Positions 21,641 through 34,629 of a DNA stretch of 64,000 nucleotides are shown here, piece after piece (position 1 is the stretch's first letter; each line of letters begins with the position of its first letter). The translations under genes were made by a program, and so were the position numbers. This stretch comes from Dictyophora rubrovolvata. Taxonomy: Eukaryota; Basidiomycota; Agaricomycetes; Phallales; Phallaceae. The stretch is from assembly GCA_029959195.1 (NCBI GenBank), contig CP114121.1:992001-1056000 (forward strand), written 5' to 3'. The notes under the pieces are model-generated. The model ran no database searches, was not told the origin of the DNA, and saw only the letters and a program-made list of their open reading frames with translations.

Positions 21641-24600
21641 GCTGTCTGGACAGACTTCTATCACGCACGTCACAACGTCACACACCATCAGGGTTTTCTG
21701 CACTAGACGCTGAGATCATCTCGCGAGTCAGACGCTTGGCTTTTTTGTTGACCGGAATCTGTGGGAATACAGTCACATGTCACATGTCACAAGGCTGTCA
21801 CTGAAATGCTGTGCACAACTTTAAGGTTTACCGTATCGACCAAGTTGCAATTTCAAACCTCCAATCCTTTTCAATAACCTGACTTGTTGTCGTCAACACA
21901 TAAAGGGTGTTCTACTTTGTATTATTTGAAAAAAAAAAACATCCCAAGCATTTCAGCCCGCCAATTCACCTCTCATCAATATTTAGTAAACGCCAGCCTG
22001 CTACGCTTGAACTAGGTCTATTTAAATCAGTCTAATAATTTTTCCCGAAACACTATCTTTAGTCCGTATTCCCCATCCATCCAACATCTTTGCAGCCTCT
22101 TCTGTGACATGCTTTTCATTGTACGGATCATGATTCATGACATCAACCGAACGTTCACTGAGTTGAGCTAGGACCATCGACGTCTTATCCTTTTCACGTG
22201 TGTACACTTGGTGGTCAGTTACATGCCTATCATCCTCCAACTCAAAGTTCGACTTCCTTCGGGGCGATGACATGGCCAAATAAGCGTAAGTTTCCCCAGG
22301 CTCATAAACTAATCGCACAGACAACAGATGGGAAAACCTCTGTTAGCCCTGAGTCTAGACTCTCGGCCAGCCTCTTCTGTTGAAAGGTCAACGACAGAAT
22401 CTGGAGCGCTAGAGTGTTCAGGCGTTCTCCCAGATCACCAGCAATGACCACAGAAGAGAAGACTTGTTAACCACCCCCTACTTGAACATCTTTTTGCGCT
22501 GCTTGTGAGTCGGATATGGCTGACTCTGGGTATTTGTTAAATGCGTTTTGAACTCAACGGTGGAACCTTTTTGGCTGAAGGTTCAACCCAGTTATTTGCG
22601 AATCCTCGTCCCCCGAGTTGCGCATATTGAAAACAAGCCTTGCAAGAGGTAAGAAAAACTTGATCGACGATGACGAAACTTTAACTTAATTCAAACACGT
22701 TCCCCAATGCCACCCTCAAACAGAAGCTTACATCCCTAGGTTCGGTCACTGAGCCCAGGGATAGGGATGTAGTACTGGAGAGTCAACAAGCCGGCCGTTT
22801 TGACAAAAAAAAGCATGGTTTTCACACCGGTCCAGTGTATGTCAATTATGTAGGATGTGATTTTTTACGGTCAAACTTTATACTAAAAGCTCGAGCAGCT
22901 AGTTTAGCACAGTAATACCTTGTTCTACACATCACTCAGTCATTACCAAACCTACAAAAACTTCTTGAGATGTGAGAGATTCGAGGCCTCCTAGGCCTTA
23001 GGCGCCAGGGTTGAAACCTTTCGTCCTGCAGGGGGAATTCCCTTGGAGCAACTTGAGGCGCTTGGATGTTCAAATCAAGGTCGAAGTATGTACAGGGACG
23101 TTAATGCGCGCTCTGCACCGAGAGAAGCCATCTGACCCTGACCTTGCTGTATGCTATATCATTAGGAAGATCTTTGCATAAAATTTATTACATCCGGCGT
23201 CCGAGACGTATGGGGAAATTTGTTGCGGATGCTTGGCAAGTAAAGAGGATTCATTGAGGTTCAAACTAACACAACAGGAGTTGTTCAGCTATACATAGAC
23301 GAGCTTCATTTTCAGTCACACGAGCCTCAGAATGGCCTCACCATTGAAGATTGAGTTCGTACTCTAAAAGGCACGAGCGTTGGATGGAATATTTTCGGCG
23401 CAACGGACATCATGCCAGAGCCAGACAAGTTGATTGAGCTGTCAGTCCATCGACAAGCACAATTTCGGTACCGACGCCGGTGAATTTTTTTCGCCTCTCC
23501 ATATCCTACTCTCTAAGAGGTATAGACTCCTATCTGGCAGATTGTCTGGTTTCGATCTCGTTGTCTCCGACTCCTGAACTAGGTTGAATCTCGCATTTTG
23601 ACGCCAAGGTTGAAGGGATTCAAACTTGTTTGAGCTGGTTAAAAATAAACTTATGAGCCTCCTCAGTCTATAAATATGATCTGAGCTCTTAGCTCAACAG
23701 TATTATATACGTACCGGTTCGGTTATCAACTGAGATGCTGTGAACTCGTGTACAATGGCCTGAATTCAAAACTCATTCCATCAAATCAGAATCATCTGAG
23801 ACATATGTGAGTGGCCATGCTGTGCAAGAATTCATATATGACAATCAGATAGGACAGATTGACATAATAGTGCACTTTCATTCGAATCGTATCAAGCTGC
23901 TCAGATCCAGCAGCGCGAGACGAGATGAAAGTTGGCATTACTTCCCAGTCTTGCACAATTGCAAAGTACCAGCCAGGCGCTTGAGAGTGAGGGAAGTTGA
24001 AATTGTATACGCATCCCCCGCTGGCGCATATAAAGTTTTAATTTCCTCATTCAAGTTGTCTCAAAAAAATAAAGTAATGAACTGAGGGTATGCCGGATTC
24101 AACTTCGCTAATATAAAATAAGTCTATGAAGTCTTCAAGTACGTCACTCACTAGAACTGTTTATTGGCTACGACTCTCCAGGCCGAGTGGTTGAACAAAG
24201 CCTGAACTCAGCAGTAACGTAGAGGCGTTCCGCGTGGATGAACAGGCCCTCGACCAGTGAGGATGGAGCATTAAATGCCTATCTGATACCTGACTCAAAA
24301 TAAAATGATGCTTTCAGACTGGTCAAACTGGAGATTCCTGGCTTATTATTTTTCCGTTTCTCACCCGGCATACGAAAACCTGGATCTTGTATGACTTAGC
24401 TAATTTAAGTCCTCCGATTTTGAGTGGGGCTTATTGCCTGCTTTATGAATTGATAGACTGTCATGAGTGGTAAACCAATCACTCAATAGAAGGAGAAGCA
24501 TCTGGCGAATCACGACGTAGAATGAAATTTCATGTTAATGAATTCGGATTCGAATTCAATGCGTCAAAACAAAGCTACAGTTGACAAATGTGAGATCAGA

Positions 24601-27600
24601 ATCATCAATACAGCATCCTACCTAGTAATAGCAGGTGTGAACTTGTGTGAACTTGTGTGAACTGTCTAAAGATAGGCACTACAAGGTTTCCGATTTTGTA
24701 CTTTTGAAATTAACAGATTCCAGTCTGATTTCATTGCAAACTGCAAGTATTTGTACTTCTCCTTCAGCCAAAATGACGTCCTTGCCCTTAGACACATGTG
24801 TCTATCTTGTGATGTTTTGTTCTAATGGGCACTGATCTTTCTTTTTACGGTGTTGATCATAGAATTGAATGCTGCATCGGAAGCTTGATTACCAATTGCA
24901 AGCCTGGCCACAATGCAGCCTAATGCAGCCTTAGCAGAACGTGCACATGTTTTTTTTTCTTTGAGCGCACGCTGAAGAAGTTGACACGCCGATCGAGATT
25001 CTTATTACTGAGGCTATAGCTTAGTTGCTGTTTTTCTCTGATGAAATTAGGGGAAGCACTTACATAACGCTATTATATCTATGAGAAAAGGAAACGTCTG
25101 GACGGCGACTCTGAATTTGACCAGAGGGAAAACTTCGATTTCCCAATGTGTGGATGAACTATCCCCTTTTGCTTGCCCGTTGATTATTATGTTGACTTCT
25201 TAGTAACTATAAACATTGGCCTCATTTTCAGGGTCTTTTCTTCCCTTTATTCTTATTCTATAGCCTTTCATCTCATCTTTCATTCATAATAATATTTGGG
25301 TCTTGTTTTTCTGGTCTGTTCAGTGGAGAAATGTTTGTGGACGAATTGGTTTTCCTAGAGTTGATTATGATACTCCGAGTCAGGGTGAATTTGAAAAGGT
25401 TTGAATCGAGGTGCCACTGGCAGAGAATATTCACTAGTTCGAGTTTAGAAACCATCAGTCATGATATGGCGAGTCCAAATGTTTAGGAGGTCGGAACATC
25501 AACTAACAGTGAGATTTGGTATGAGCTTGACAAATTATGAATTAGGCTGAAGGGTGTGTTTTCTCTTTCTCGAAGTTGGCCTATTAATAACACTAATTTG
25601 AATAAGGTTCAAGTTGACATGGAAGGTCTGAATCCACCTGCGGCTGAAGATTATTCCTTAAAGCTCGCGAAACGTTTACGGCTGCAATTTCAGATCAAAA
25701 GATGTAGGAGATGGGGATGCATTAGACGTTTAAGGATGACTTGACTTCCATAATAGCCAAAAAATTCGTACGCTTTTAACTTGAGGTGCTGTTTTAAGAG
25801 TCGGCTTAAGCTTCTTGAGACCTTTTTCCATCATCATTGCCAAGTCAAGGTTTCTTGGGGGTGCACACAATTAAAACCACGTTCTAAAAGGCTGATGTCT
25901 GTTTTAGTACATCTCACGAGGGACATGGAGGAGTCCCTGAACGCCGGTGAGTTTGCATTTAGCTAGAAGAACCTGGAACTTTGAAAGAACGTTTTTATTG
26001 GCATCTGTTTTATCATATATGGAAAATGTGAATGTACTAGTAGTAGTTCATTGGAACTTTTTAATAAAATCGAAACTTGTTCTTCTCCGGCGATGAGGTT
26101 TAAAATAATAATAAAGCTCGGATCCAGAAGGCTGTGGATTCTCAGCGGAACAAGCTATAGTTATTGGGCAACGTCACCGGTGCTCGTTGCACACACGTGT
26201 GACTTTCGATAGCCAGGACAAAAGACAAATATCCCGGGCCGGTCAGAACTTCAATGTAAACGCTCGCGCATGCATACACGTTGCCAGTGTCGTCGCCGCA
26301 TATACGCATGCTTTGGTTTGTCGCGGAGGTCATAATTACGTTTGGTTTTGGCAAATCTCGAAGTTGTACTATCCTCTCTTTAAGCAATGTACTTATTAAT
26401 AGAATAAAGCGTTGTGTCCAAATCCCGAAGTTTGCAATGTCCAGCAATGATCATGGTCAACTTAAACCGGCACTCCTTCCTGTCAGCCAAAACCGGCTAG
26501 CCAATCTTACTTGACTGATTTATAAGAAAATCAAATCGGAGCAAACTATTTTTGAAGGAGTTCGATCTTAGAAGGGGGCAAATGTCAAGTCTACTTTTAT
26601 CGGCGAGATAATAGAATTAGAGTCGTCTCAAGCGCCTTCGGTCAACCGGTACCACATCTCCCTTTCAGGCAGGTTTGTCCAAAAATTATCTCAGGCCCAT
26701 ATAACCGTTGAACCTGATCTAGATAATTACTGAAAGGCAGGGTCGACAAGCTGATATTTCCTGTATAGGAGTGTATAGGCTCCTGTGTTAGTCGGACACT
26801 GGCCTAATCTTTCACCACGAATAACCGGTCGGCCTTTTATGTAATTTTGGTGGTCTCTGTCCTCGACCCTGTCGGCATTTTATAGTTCCTGTTCATTCCG
26901 TATGGCGATTGAAAGTACAAAGTCTCGCACTGCATAGTAACAACCGGAAAGAGCTGTCAAACTTGAATTTTATACGACCAGAGTCCATAGCATTACTGTA
27001 ATCGGATATTTTGAATCAGGTGGATTTGAACGGCTTTCGATATATCATTTCATGCAGACAGATTTCGATTTTTAGAACAGACGCTGGCATCGTTGAGATG
27101 GGTGTCAATAATTACAGTTCAATTACGTGGACTGACCCCGGGCAAATACTCAACAACTTTCCGATCCGAATCTTCCGTACAATTGACTACGAGAGTACCC
27201 TATAGGGTTGCAAGTAAAAAGTCGAACATTATAAACAATCACCTAAAACATGCCCTCGGGTTCCGAGAGGCTTCCAAGTAACTGTGTAATATTGAAATAG
27301 GAAGATTTTGACCTTCGTTGTAACTATAATCTGTTCTCTTCCACTTCAAATCAAGCATCGTAATTACAGAGAAACGGAACATAAATATAGTTGGAATCGT
27401 ACCGAACAGAAGTCACTGACAGTGGCTCTGAATTTTCAAAAACTTTTGAGCTTCATTTGTCTTATCGAGTGATAGATTAAATGAGAACTCTTAGTCCATT
27501 CGACTGCATTGCATTGGTTTTAAATTTCAAAAACCAGACATATCAAGTGTCTTCTGGATAACGTTTGGAAATGAATATCACGATCTTGACTTTGATGAAC

Positions 27601-30600
27601 TCTTCCTTGTCCGGAAGGGATACTGTGCTCGAGCTCGGACGTCGACTAGTCAGTGGCACTCCTTATCTCTCCGTGTTCCCTTACGACTGCAAAAGCAAAC
27701 GGGTCAAGACATCTTAAAAGATAGGTGAAATTTTGAACTGAAACGTCGACAAGCCGGCATATTATTCCTGTCGTGCACGACGTCCTCACCAACATTTCTC
27801 CTTGAACATGAGAAAATTAGCAACTTGGAATTATTCCGCGCTCAGCGCATATATTTCATAAACGGGTCTTAGAGTATGTTTAGTTTGGCGAGATGATTAA
27901 ATTCTTGGTTCTTCCAAAAAAATGCAAGATGTGTTCGAATGAATTCAACGGAAAGAATTCAAGCCACCGTCTCGCGTCGGGCTTCTGTGCCGGAATCCAC
28001 GATTAAACCACGAATCAGCAGGGTCCAATGAACTTCCCCTACGCCCTAGTGTCAGAAACGAAGGGAGATCTTTGACTTCATCAAGAGCCACCAAGGAACA
28101 TGGAAAGACAAAAATTCATTTTTAACTCAAGTCACAAGCAAATCTGCCATCATGGCACGTCGACCGCGAGAAAGACATCATTATTGTAATTACTATCGGC
28201 TGCGGGTGCTTTTCATTGAGTCAACAATATATAGCACCCTTGGTTTATAATGTTAGTCAGCGTCGATTAGGGATTGGGAATTCGTGTACCTGCGGTGGAG
28301 ACCCGAGAGTTGAACCTTGAGCCTTGAAGGCACGCCTACGTTGACAGGAAGAACGACGTTCCTTAATCAAGCGAGAACAAGGGACTAAAGGAAACAATAC
28401 ATTTTAGGAGTTATGTATCTCATTACACACCACCATACTACAAGTAGCTTAATTAAAATAAAGGTGAACTGTGGAGATTAGACTTTCAATATGCATTCGA
28501 ATGGTGGCGTTCAGGCTCTTTTACATGGATGAATCGGCATTCAAAAGTAATTATACTCTTAATGGTCGGACGACCACACTGTATATGCCACCGACAGTGC
28601 CGGTGTTGGGTGGCATGCCAGTGCCGTCCGGTATGGAAGCATTCTGAATTCCTATCAATCAAGTTGAGCTTCTTGAGGTGGCAGCGTTTACATCCGAAGA
28701 CATCATGATTCACAAGCCTGAGTTTCCATACTATTGCCAAGGAATCGAAAGAATTCGAGAGTCAAGAGTGAGGACCCTGACAAGATAATATTAAGGTTTT
28801 AGTGGGTAAGTAAATGAAATAATAAGATCTTATTTGGAGGTCTTCTTTTCGTCCTTGGACCTACATATATACGTAGTTTACAGGGTCTGGCAGTTAGCCG
28901 ATGCGGCGAATGATATGACATTGGTAGCTAGAATGATTATGTCCTGGGATTGATACCTACAACTACGCATAACACTACGATTGCATAGTTCCTTTCATGA
29001 ACATAGCCTGTTGTCAACTTGAGCTACAGACCCTATGGTCTAGTGAGATCGGCCCGTACAACTTCGGAGAGCCACTCGTATCACACGTATAGAAATGACA
29101 GTTACCCCAGTACTTGGATTTTCAAGGGTTTTTTTAGCAAATCATGACCGTTGTATAAATGACAAACGAAAAACCCGTTCAACGTTCTGATTGGCCCCCC
29201 TTCGGATTTTGGTAAATGCCGTTCCCGAGAGCCTAAGGCGGCCGCTTGGTCTTCAAGGTTTTCATCGGCTGTTTTGGGTCCCTTAACCACCGAGAGATTG
29301 CCAGACATAGTCATATTCAATTCAGGTACAATATCTGACGGGTATTTGAAAAAGGATTTGTTGGGTCCTCTAATACGGTTACCTAGTGGATGGCACGCTC
29401 CCGCATATAGTCCTGTCGCATATATTTAGTATTGCTACACTTGCTAGTCATGCCCTGTCCCAAAGTGTTAATTGCCGATTACAATACTTGGCATTGTTTA
29501 ACGTCCAATGTTACCCGTCGAAAACATGAAGGATTTACTAATATTGAATGCCAAATACTCCAGTTCAAACCGTTTCGAAAGACACGGAATCGGGATTGAT
29601 TTCGGGGGAAGAGATCACATGTCCTAATACTTCAAGTTTAGAAGGCCGACCCCAATGCTTCCTATATCCAATCCCCGTTTTCCGATGTACGAGATGTATG
29701 ATACGGGAATCCAGTCCAGGTCCCTGCGCTTAATTTTATACAATTTTCAGATCCGAAGTTATTCTGAGGGACGGGATGTGGGAAATAAAATCATCAACAA
29801 GTATTATTTTTGTAATGGAACCAAATACAGATGATCTCAAATATGCGAGGAGGACGTCGTTTTGAAAAAATGGCAAAAAAAAGATGCTTGTTCTATTCAC
29901 TAGTAGCAATGATGCCTCTTGCGGAACGCAACCGTTCAGTGAACTAGTGACACAGGGTAATGAAAATCAGCGTCGGCACGTCGCAATTTGAAAAAAATGT
30001 TTTTAAATTAAAAAAAAATCATTACTTCGGATAGGGTCTACCTTCCGCGGTGGCAGATCTTCGACACCGAATTTCCAAGGGCTTAGACTTCGAGATCCTA
30101 CAGAATTCTTTCCTCAACCAACCTCTTTAGGCGTGTGGATAGTTCTGAATCCGTGGTGCATTGAGCGCTGTGTGGCTTAGGTTTATATTCATTTTGAACA
30201 TATAATGACTTGAAGAGGTGAAACTCAAATTAGTACCTGTCCGTTAAGATATGTAAATTGAGATGACTCAAAAACACCTACGTAAGCACTATATCGGAAT
30301 GCAGCATGTATGGTATAGATCCCGAGGTATGCGCATGCCTGTCAATGCACCGTGTGTATATGCAGCCTAGAGTATAATGATACTGCCACTATACCTACAA
30401 AAATGCACCCTGTTTGGCGTTTCTATGTATTGGTTCTGTTTGTGAACAATTCCCATGCCATCGGTGTAGATGATTTCTCTGAAACTCCTCATACGTACGC
30501 TCCAGTGTTCCTTTCCGCCTATGTTTTCCGGTCATAACTGTTTCCCAAGCCCTCTTTTCCCACTGCAATCAATATCATTTCTGACAAATACCCTTGGTTC

Positions 30601-33094
30601 AAACTTTCTTGAGACGTAACTAATGTGTAGGTTAAATGACTTAAGACCATTTTTAATGAATCAGTATGGAAACGTGTCCAACGATCAACATGATGCTCGT
30701 TCACTAATTCCATGACTCCAATTTGACACAGCCCATACATATTTAATTCCGGGACCGTTTTATCCTTGTTAGCGTATTAGATAGCTCAATTGCTGTCTCA
30801 TAATCAGCGTACTGGAAGCCAGTTGGGGTTAATTCAAATTTTTGCTTTTCCCCGAGGTTGAATGTAATCGCATCAAATCTATAAATACATCATTTTCATT
30901 ATTCACCTGGCACAGTCATACTCTTACAATCATCAAAAATGACCTCTGACTGATCCTAAATCAGTCCAAGCTTTGAAAAAGAAAGCAGACACCTAGGACG
31001 CGTCACTACGAGCCGGCTATATTTGGAACATTCGAGGTGATTAGAACACCAAAATCGAGTAATCAAGGGCAGCTTTCGGGAGAAATTCTCCACTTTAAGG
31101 CTAGCTCTTACGCAGGCAAACGTGTATCTACATTTTAGGTAAAGTGAACCGGACAAAATTGGAGCTGGGTTACTCACCATAAGCTTCGTATCGTGATTCA
31201 AAGTAGAGTAATCCCATATGCAGGTAATCTAAACTTAGTTTTGAATCCCATTAATGCATGAGTCTCAGGGTCCCAGTCACGCAAAAAACAGCTGATAAAA
31301 GATAAATCTGTCAGTCAAGGACTATTCACATAAACGTAATTTGAAATTCGGAATTACATAAAACCTACTTCAGAAGCGAAAGAGATGAGACCAAATGACA
31401 ACCTATTCAGTGTTAAATGAGACTTGTCAAAATCTGCCAAACTTAAAACCGCGAGGTCGACAATATACTTACTCACCTCAGGCTGTCCACGAATATGCCA
31501 TATAAGCTGAATGTATAATCCCGAAGGGGACGCATGGAGTAATGTGTCCGATTTCAAGTCATGGTATCCTTATTAAACACATTCTGTGACGATTTTACTA
31601 TCGGAATCAGGTTTTCTTTTTCGGCGGGGTTATGGGTTGCTTATACATACATAAGTAGTTGTAACGTCATGTGAGGATTCTCATATCAGAATTCGATTGT
31701 TCGACTGATGGGTAACAGGTGACAACAAATGTACAGTCTTCAACATAATAACTGACTGACATTGAAACGCAACCCCGAGCGATTATTGAAGGCTGCGGGT
31801 GTGCCCACCTGTTAGAGGTTGGGAGCAGCACGGCACATTATCATGGAGACTCGCCTTAGATCTCGGACACACTTCACTCCGGAGTAAAACAATGTATAAT
31901 ATATGATGACAATGCATCTTTTTTTTGCGATGAGGCTGGCATACTGCTAACCTTGTTTTACACTTATCCTCCACGTTTTCTACAAACAAACACGTGTAAT
32001 GTGTCCGGATAATAGGCCCGAAAGGCCGTTTGGTTTTATCGGTTAATGGTGAAAGTAGTAGGCGTGCGGTTTCCTCATATAGGTTGAAGCAGAAGGACGT
32101 ATGTTTCCACTTGTAGGAAAGGTCGGGGATACTTGGACACTTATCGAGAGCGATAGAATTAAAGGTGACTGATCCTGGCGTTTCATCTGCAGGAGAAGCA
32201 TAGCCAATCATCGATCAAGAAATTTCACAAACAAATGAGTCTAAAATAATGGAAGTTGTCAATTTAGAACTGATGAGACACAAAAGCATTAAGCGAATTT
32301 ATGGATACAAACAATGAATTATCCGAACTCACGTTGAAGGACAGCGCGAAAATGCTGACTTGTATAAATAGTTATACTATTCAACGATTTAAAGGGAACA
32401 GGCAACGTGACCGTGAGCTTAGACATGGAGTGGGGCTTTTCTAAACTGCAGCTTGTAAAAGAGGACTAGATCTTAGAATCCTCTGCCCAGACTAATGGCA
32501 TTGTGTAAGTCAGGGCTTCTAAGGAACGCTTCGTATCTATATTTCGTCAAAGAACAGCACCTAAACGTAAGCGACGATAAGCCCAGAAGACAGGCATGGT
32601 CCAAAAGTGGTGTCCTATGACTGCAGTTCTTGTTCGGACGCCCGTGCAAACAATGAGCTTTGTCGCTAACCGGCCTGTTAAATAGCGGTCAATTTATGCG
32701 AGATCATTGAAATTGACAATAGATTAACATTGGTACATGTCGGGTGAATTCGACACAAAGAAAGTCAGAGGCTAACAGTGAAATTCGAGGATCTAAACCG
32801 AAAATGCAAGGACCATTTGCGACAGGGGAGGAAGAGCCTTCGCGTTCTTTTCTGGGCGCTTTCGGAATAACTTGAACCTCCGGCTATAAGCTTTCACACC
32901 AATGAGTGATGGGGCAAAAATCGCGCGTAGCACAAGGTGGGGTATAATTTTCTCAAAATTAAAAAAAAGAAAATGACTAAAAAAATAAAGGTATCAATGC
33001 ATAAGAAATACACGATTATGGAGGTCCATATTTGCTATCAACGATACATAAGCTTTGGGTGGGAGAGTACTATAACTTGTTGGCAGTTTGTTGT
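21641..33094. other. Gene-poor island of about 11.5 kb
   Basis: Nothing here can be supported as a functional gene. Minus-strand open frames at 22022-22324 (100 codons) and 31783-32211 (142 codons) look somewhat protein-like but have no recognisable domain or splice partners. Promoter-like relics occur: TATAAATA at 23669-23676 followed by ATG-CTG-TGA at 23735, and TATAAATA at 30880-30887 followed 52 bases later by a four-codon frame. A short shared word of the form GTC(G/A)ACAAGC(C/T)G occurs near 22783, 26752 and 27745. Base composition is unremarkable. The region may be decayed transposons or dead genes, but I see no terminal repeats or enzymes. Confidence 0.5.
24635..24663. repeat. 10-bp minisatellite, about three units
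   Basis: The unit GTGTGAACTT occurs twice in full and a third time without its last base. It is a short tandem repeat inside the gene-poor island. Confidence 0.9.
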
Positions 33095-33623
33095 TCATGT
33101 ATCGTGTCTTCCCAAACGACCGGCGTCCTTACGAATGTTTTTCGCTTCGCTGTGTTTAGCTCGGGCTCTCTTGATGCTATTATCAACAAGTACATATGAG
33201 CAATCTGTCACTGTTTAGTTCGAAAAGAGTTACGCACTCTTGGAGAGCAGCAGCTTCCAAATCCTTCACATGTTGTCGGGCTTCTCGTACGGCGCCTCGA
33301 GCCATATCCAACACTCTGTCTGCTTCACTTTCGGCATGTTCAGCGTCGGTGACCTTCTGACGGCCCGCTTTTAAAGCAGGATCGTTGGTCAGAGCATGTG
33401 AAAAAGCCGGATCAACCGAATTGCTTCGGAATTTCGAGAACAAGCTTCCGGATCGTCGAGATCCCGTGTCAGTGTGGTTGAGAGAGCCACCAGAGGAATG
33501 CGATCCAATGCTGCCTGATCTGCGAGAGAAACGCGACGCAGTCTGATTGTTGCCTGCGGCCGTGGAATGGAACTGCTGATCGTAGTCTTCGGAAGAATCA
33601 CGTTTATTTCCGAAGAGGGGCAT
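33095..33623 (-). CDS. Small Ser/Gly-rich protein with a C-terminal basic coiled coil
   Basis: Two exons, 33238-33623 and 33095-33176, encode 155 residues: MPLFGNKRDSSEDY at the start, then a Ser/Gly/Arg-rich disordered stretch (FSRRSGSIGSHSSGGSLNH), a basic LFSKFRSNS segment and a long Ala/Glu/Arg-rich helix (DAEHAESEADRVLDMARGAV). Splicing of the 61-base intron (donor GTGCGT, acceptor ATAATAG) continues the helix as IKRARAKHSEAKNIRKDAGR and ends LGRHDT. The same layout (MPLFG start, Ser/Arg linker, helical tail ending GR-LGRH) is, from memory, common in small Agaricomycete proteins of unknown function. No signal peptide or membrane segment is seen. The role is unknown; the helix suggests oligomerisation or partner binding. 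Confidence 0.8.
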
Positions 33624-34629
33624 GTTTTTTGAATGGGTATTGAACTTGAGTAAGCGTTTTACGGAAGAGAATTGGTTCGAGCTCTGATGATGCCTTCGTT
33701 TTATAATAAACTTTGGGGTGTAGGTGGAGATTCCAAAACGTCATGCTCCCTTCACGCTACGCAAGTGCGGAGTCAAATATAATGTTTGGAGCGTTGTCAG
33801 CCCTATCGTCTACGTATGTGTATCAACATGGTCTGTTATTACTGTATGCGTGGATGAGGCCCAGGGCTTGTAATGCTAAATGAATCAATAGTTCACCACT
33901 GAACCTTCACTCAAGCATTACATGTTTTTCTTCTCAACTGCTGCGGTACGCAAATGGATACTCTTGAGGTTGATTCAGGAACAAGTCGACTCCACTTCAG
34001 GGTCAACGTGGAGCTTCCGGAGAAAAAGATAGTCAATGTTCCGCACACGAATATAGCGCCCTCCGAGTCTGAAACCTGCAGATGGTTCGAGCTCCATAAG
34101 GAGATAACTTCCTAATCAACCCACACTTGCACTCGGCTTGTGCATGTGCCGTCACCGTTAGCCAAGTGCCACTTCAATTCAAAAACCCAATATCAGCTCC
34201 AACTTGGTCTCGAGGTTTCAATAGAAGCCCTCGTGAGAACACGTAAAGAACCATTTCACTTTGCGAATCAAGCGCTGCTTTAAATATCAGCTCGAAGGCA
34301 AAAATTGCATACTGCACTAGTACGTATGTATCATCGAAAACTGGAACTCTTTGCCTTCTTTCTCTCCAGCTGCATTTTTTTGTAGAATATATTCCAAACG
34401 AAGATCGACAAATTGAGAAGAAAAGCGTCAAACCATCTGGAAATGAAAGTGCCAAAGCAGATGACTTGTTGGGCGCCTATCAACAATGACATCACCATTT
34501 CCAAAAGACTGCACCAGCGCTGCACAACTACAAGCCAGTACAAGCCCCACGTATGAATGACCCTCATTATTTATATTTATACAGTAATATTAAATATTTT
34601 TTATTTCCGAACCTTGTCATCTTTCAGTC
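33624..34629. other. Intergenic; transporter promoter, upstream part of a duplicated block
   Basis: No gene is seen. From about 34313 the sequence has a counterpart near 37986, upstream of the second transporter copy: CTGCACTAGTA, then ACTGGAACTCTTTGCC, and GACATCACCATTTCCAAAAG at 34489 versus 38246. A TATA-like stretch (TTTATATTTATACAG, about 34569-34583) lies about 45 bases before the start codon. Confidence 0.55.

Noticed and set aside
22022-22324. Minus-strand 100-codon frame (FELEDDRHVTDHQ and EEAAKMLDGWGIRT)
   Set aside because: It looks faintly like the C-terminal tail of a methyltransferase, but I could not find SAM-binding motifs or other exons upstream.
24175-24260. tRNA-like stretch (GGCCGAGTGGTTGAACAAAG)
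   Set aside because: It resembles the D-arm of a Ser or Leu tRNA, but no T-loop (GGTTCGAATCC type) or closing acceptor stem follows at the right distance.
31783-32211. Minus-strand 142-codon frame in the gene desert
   Set aside because: There is no known domain, spliced continuation or paralogue; a single open frame is weak evidence in intron-rich DNA.
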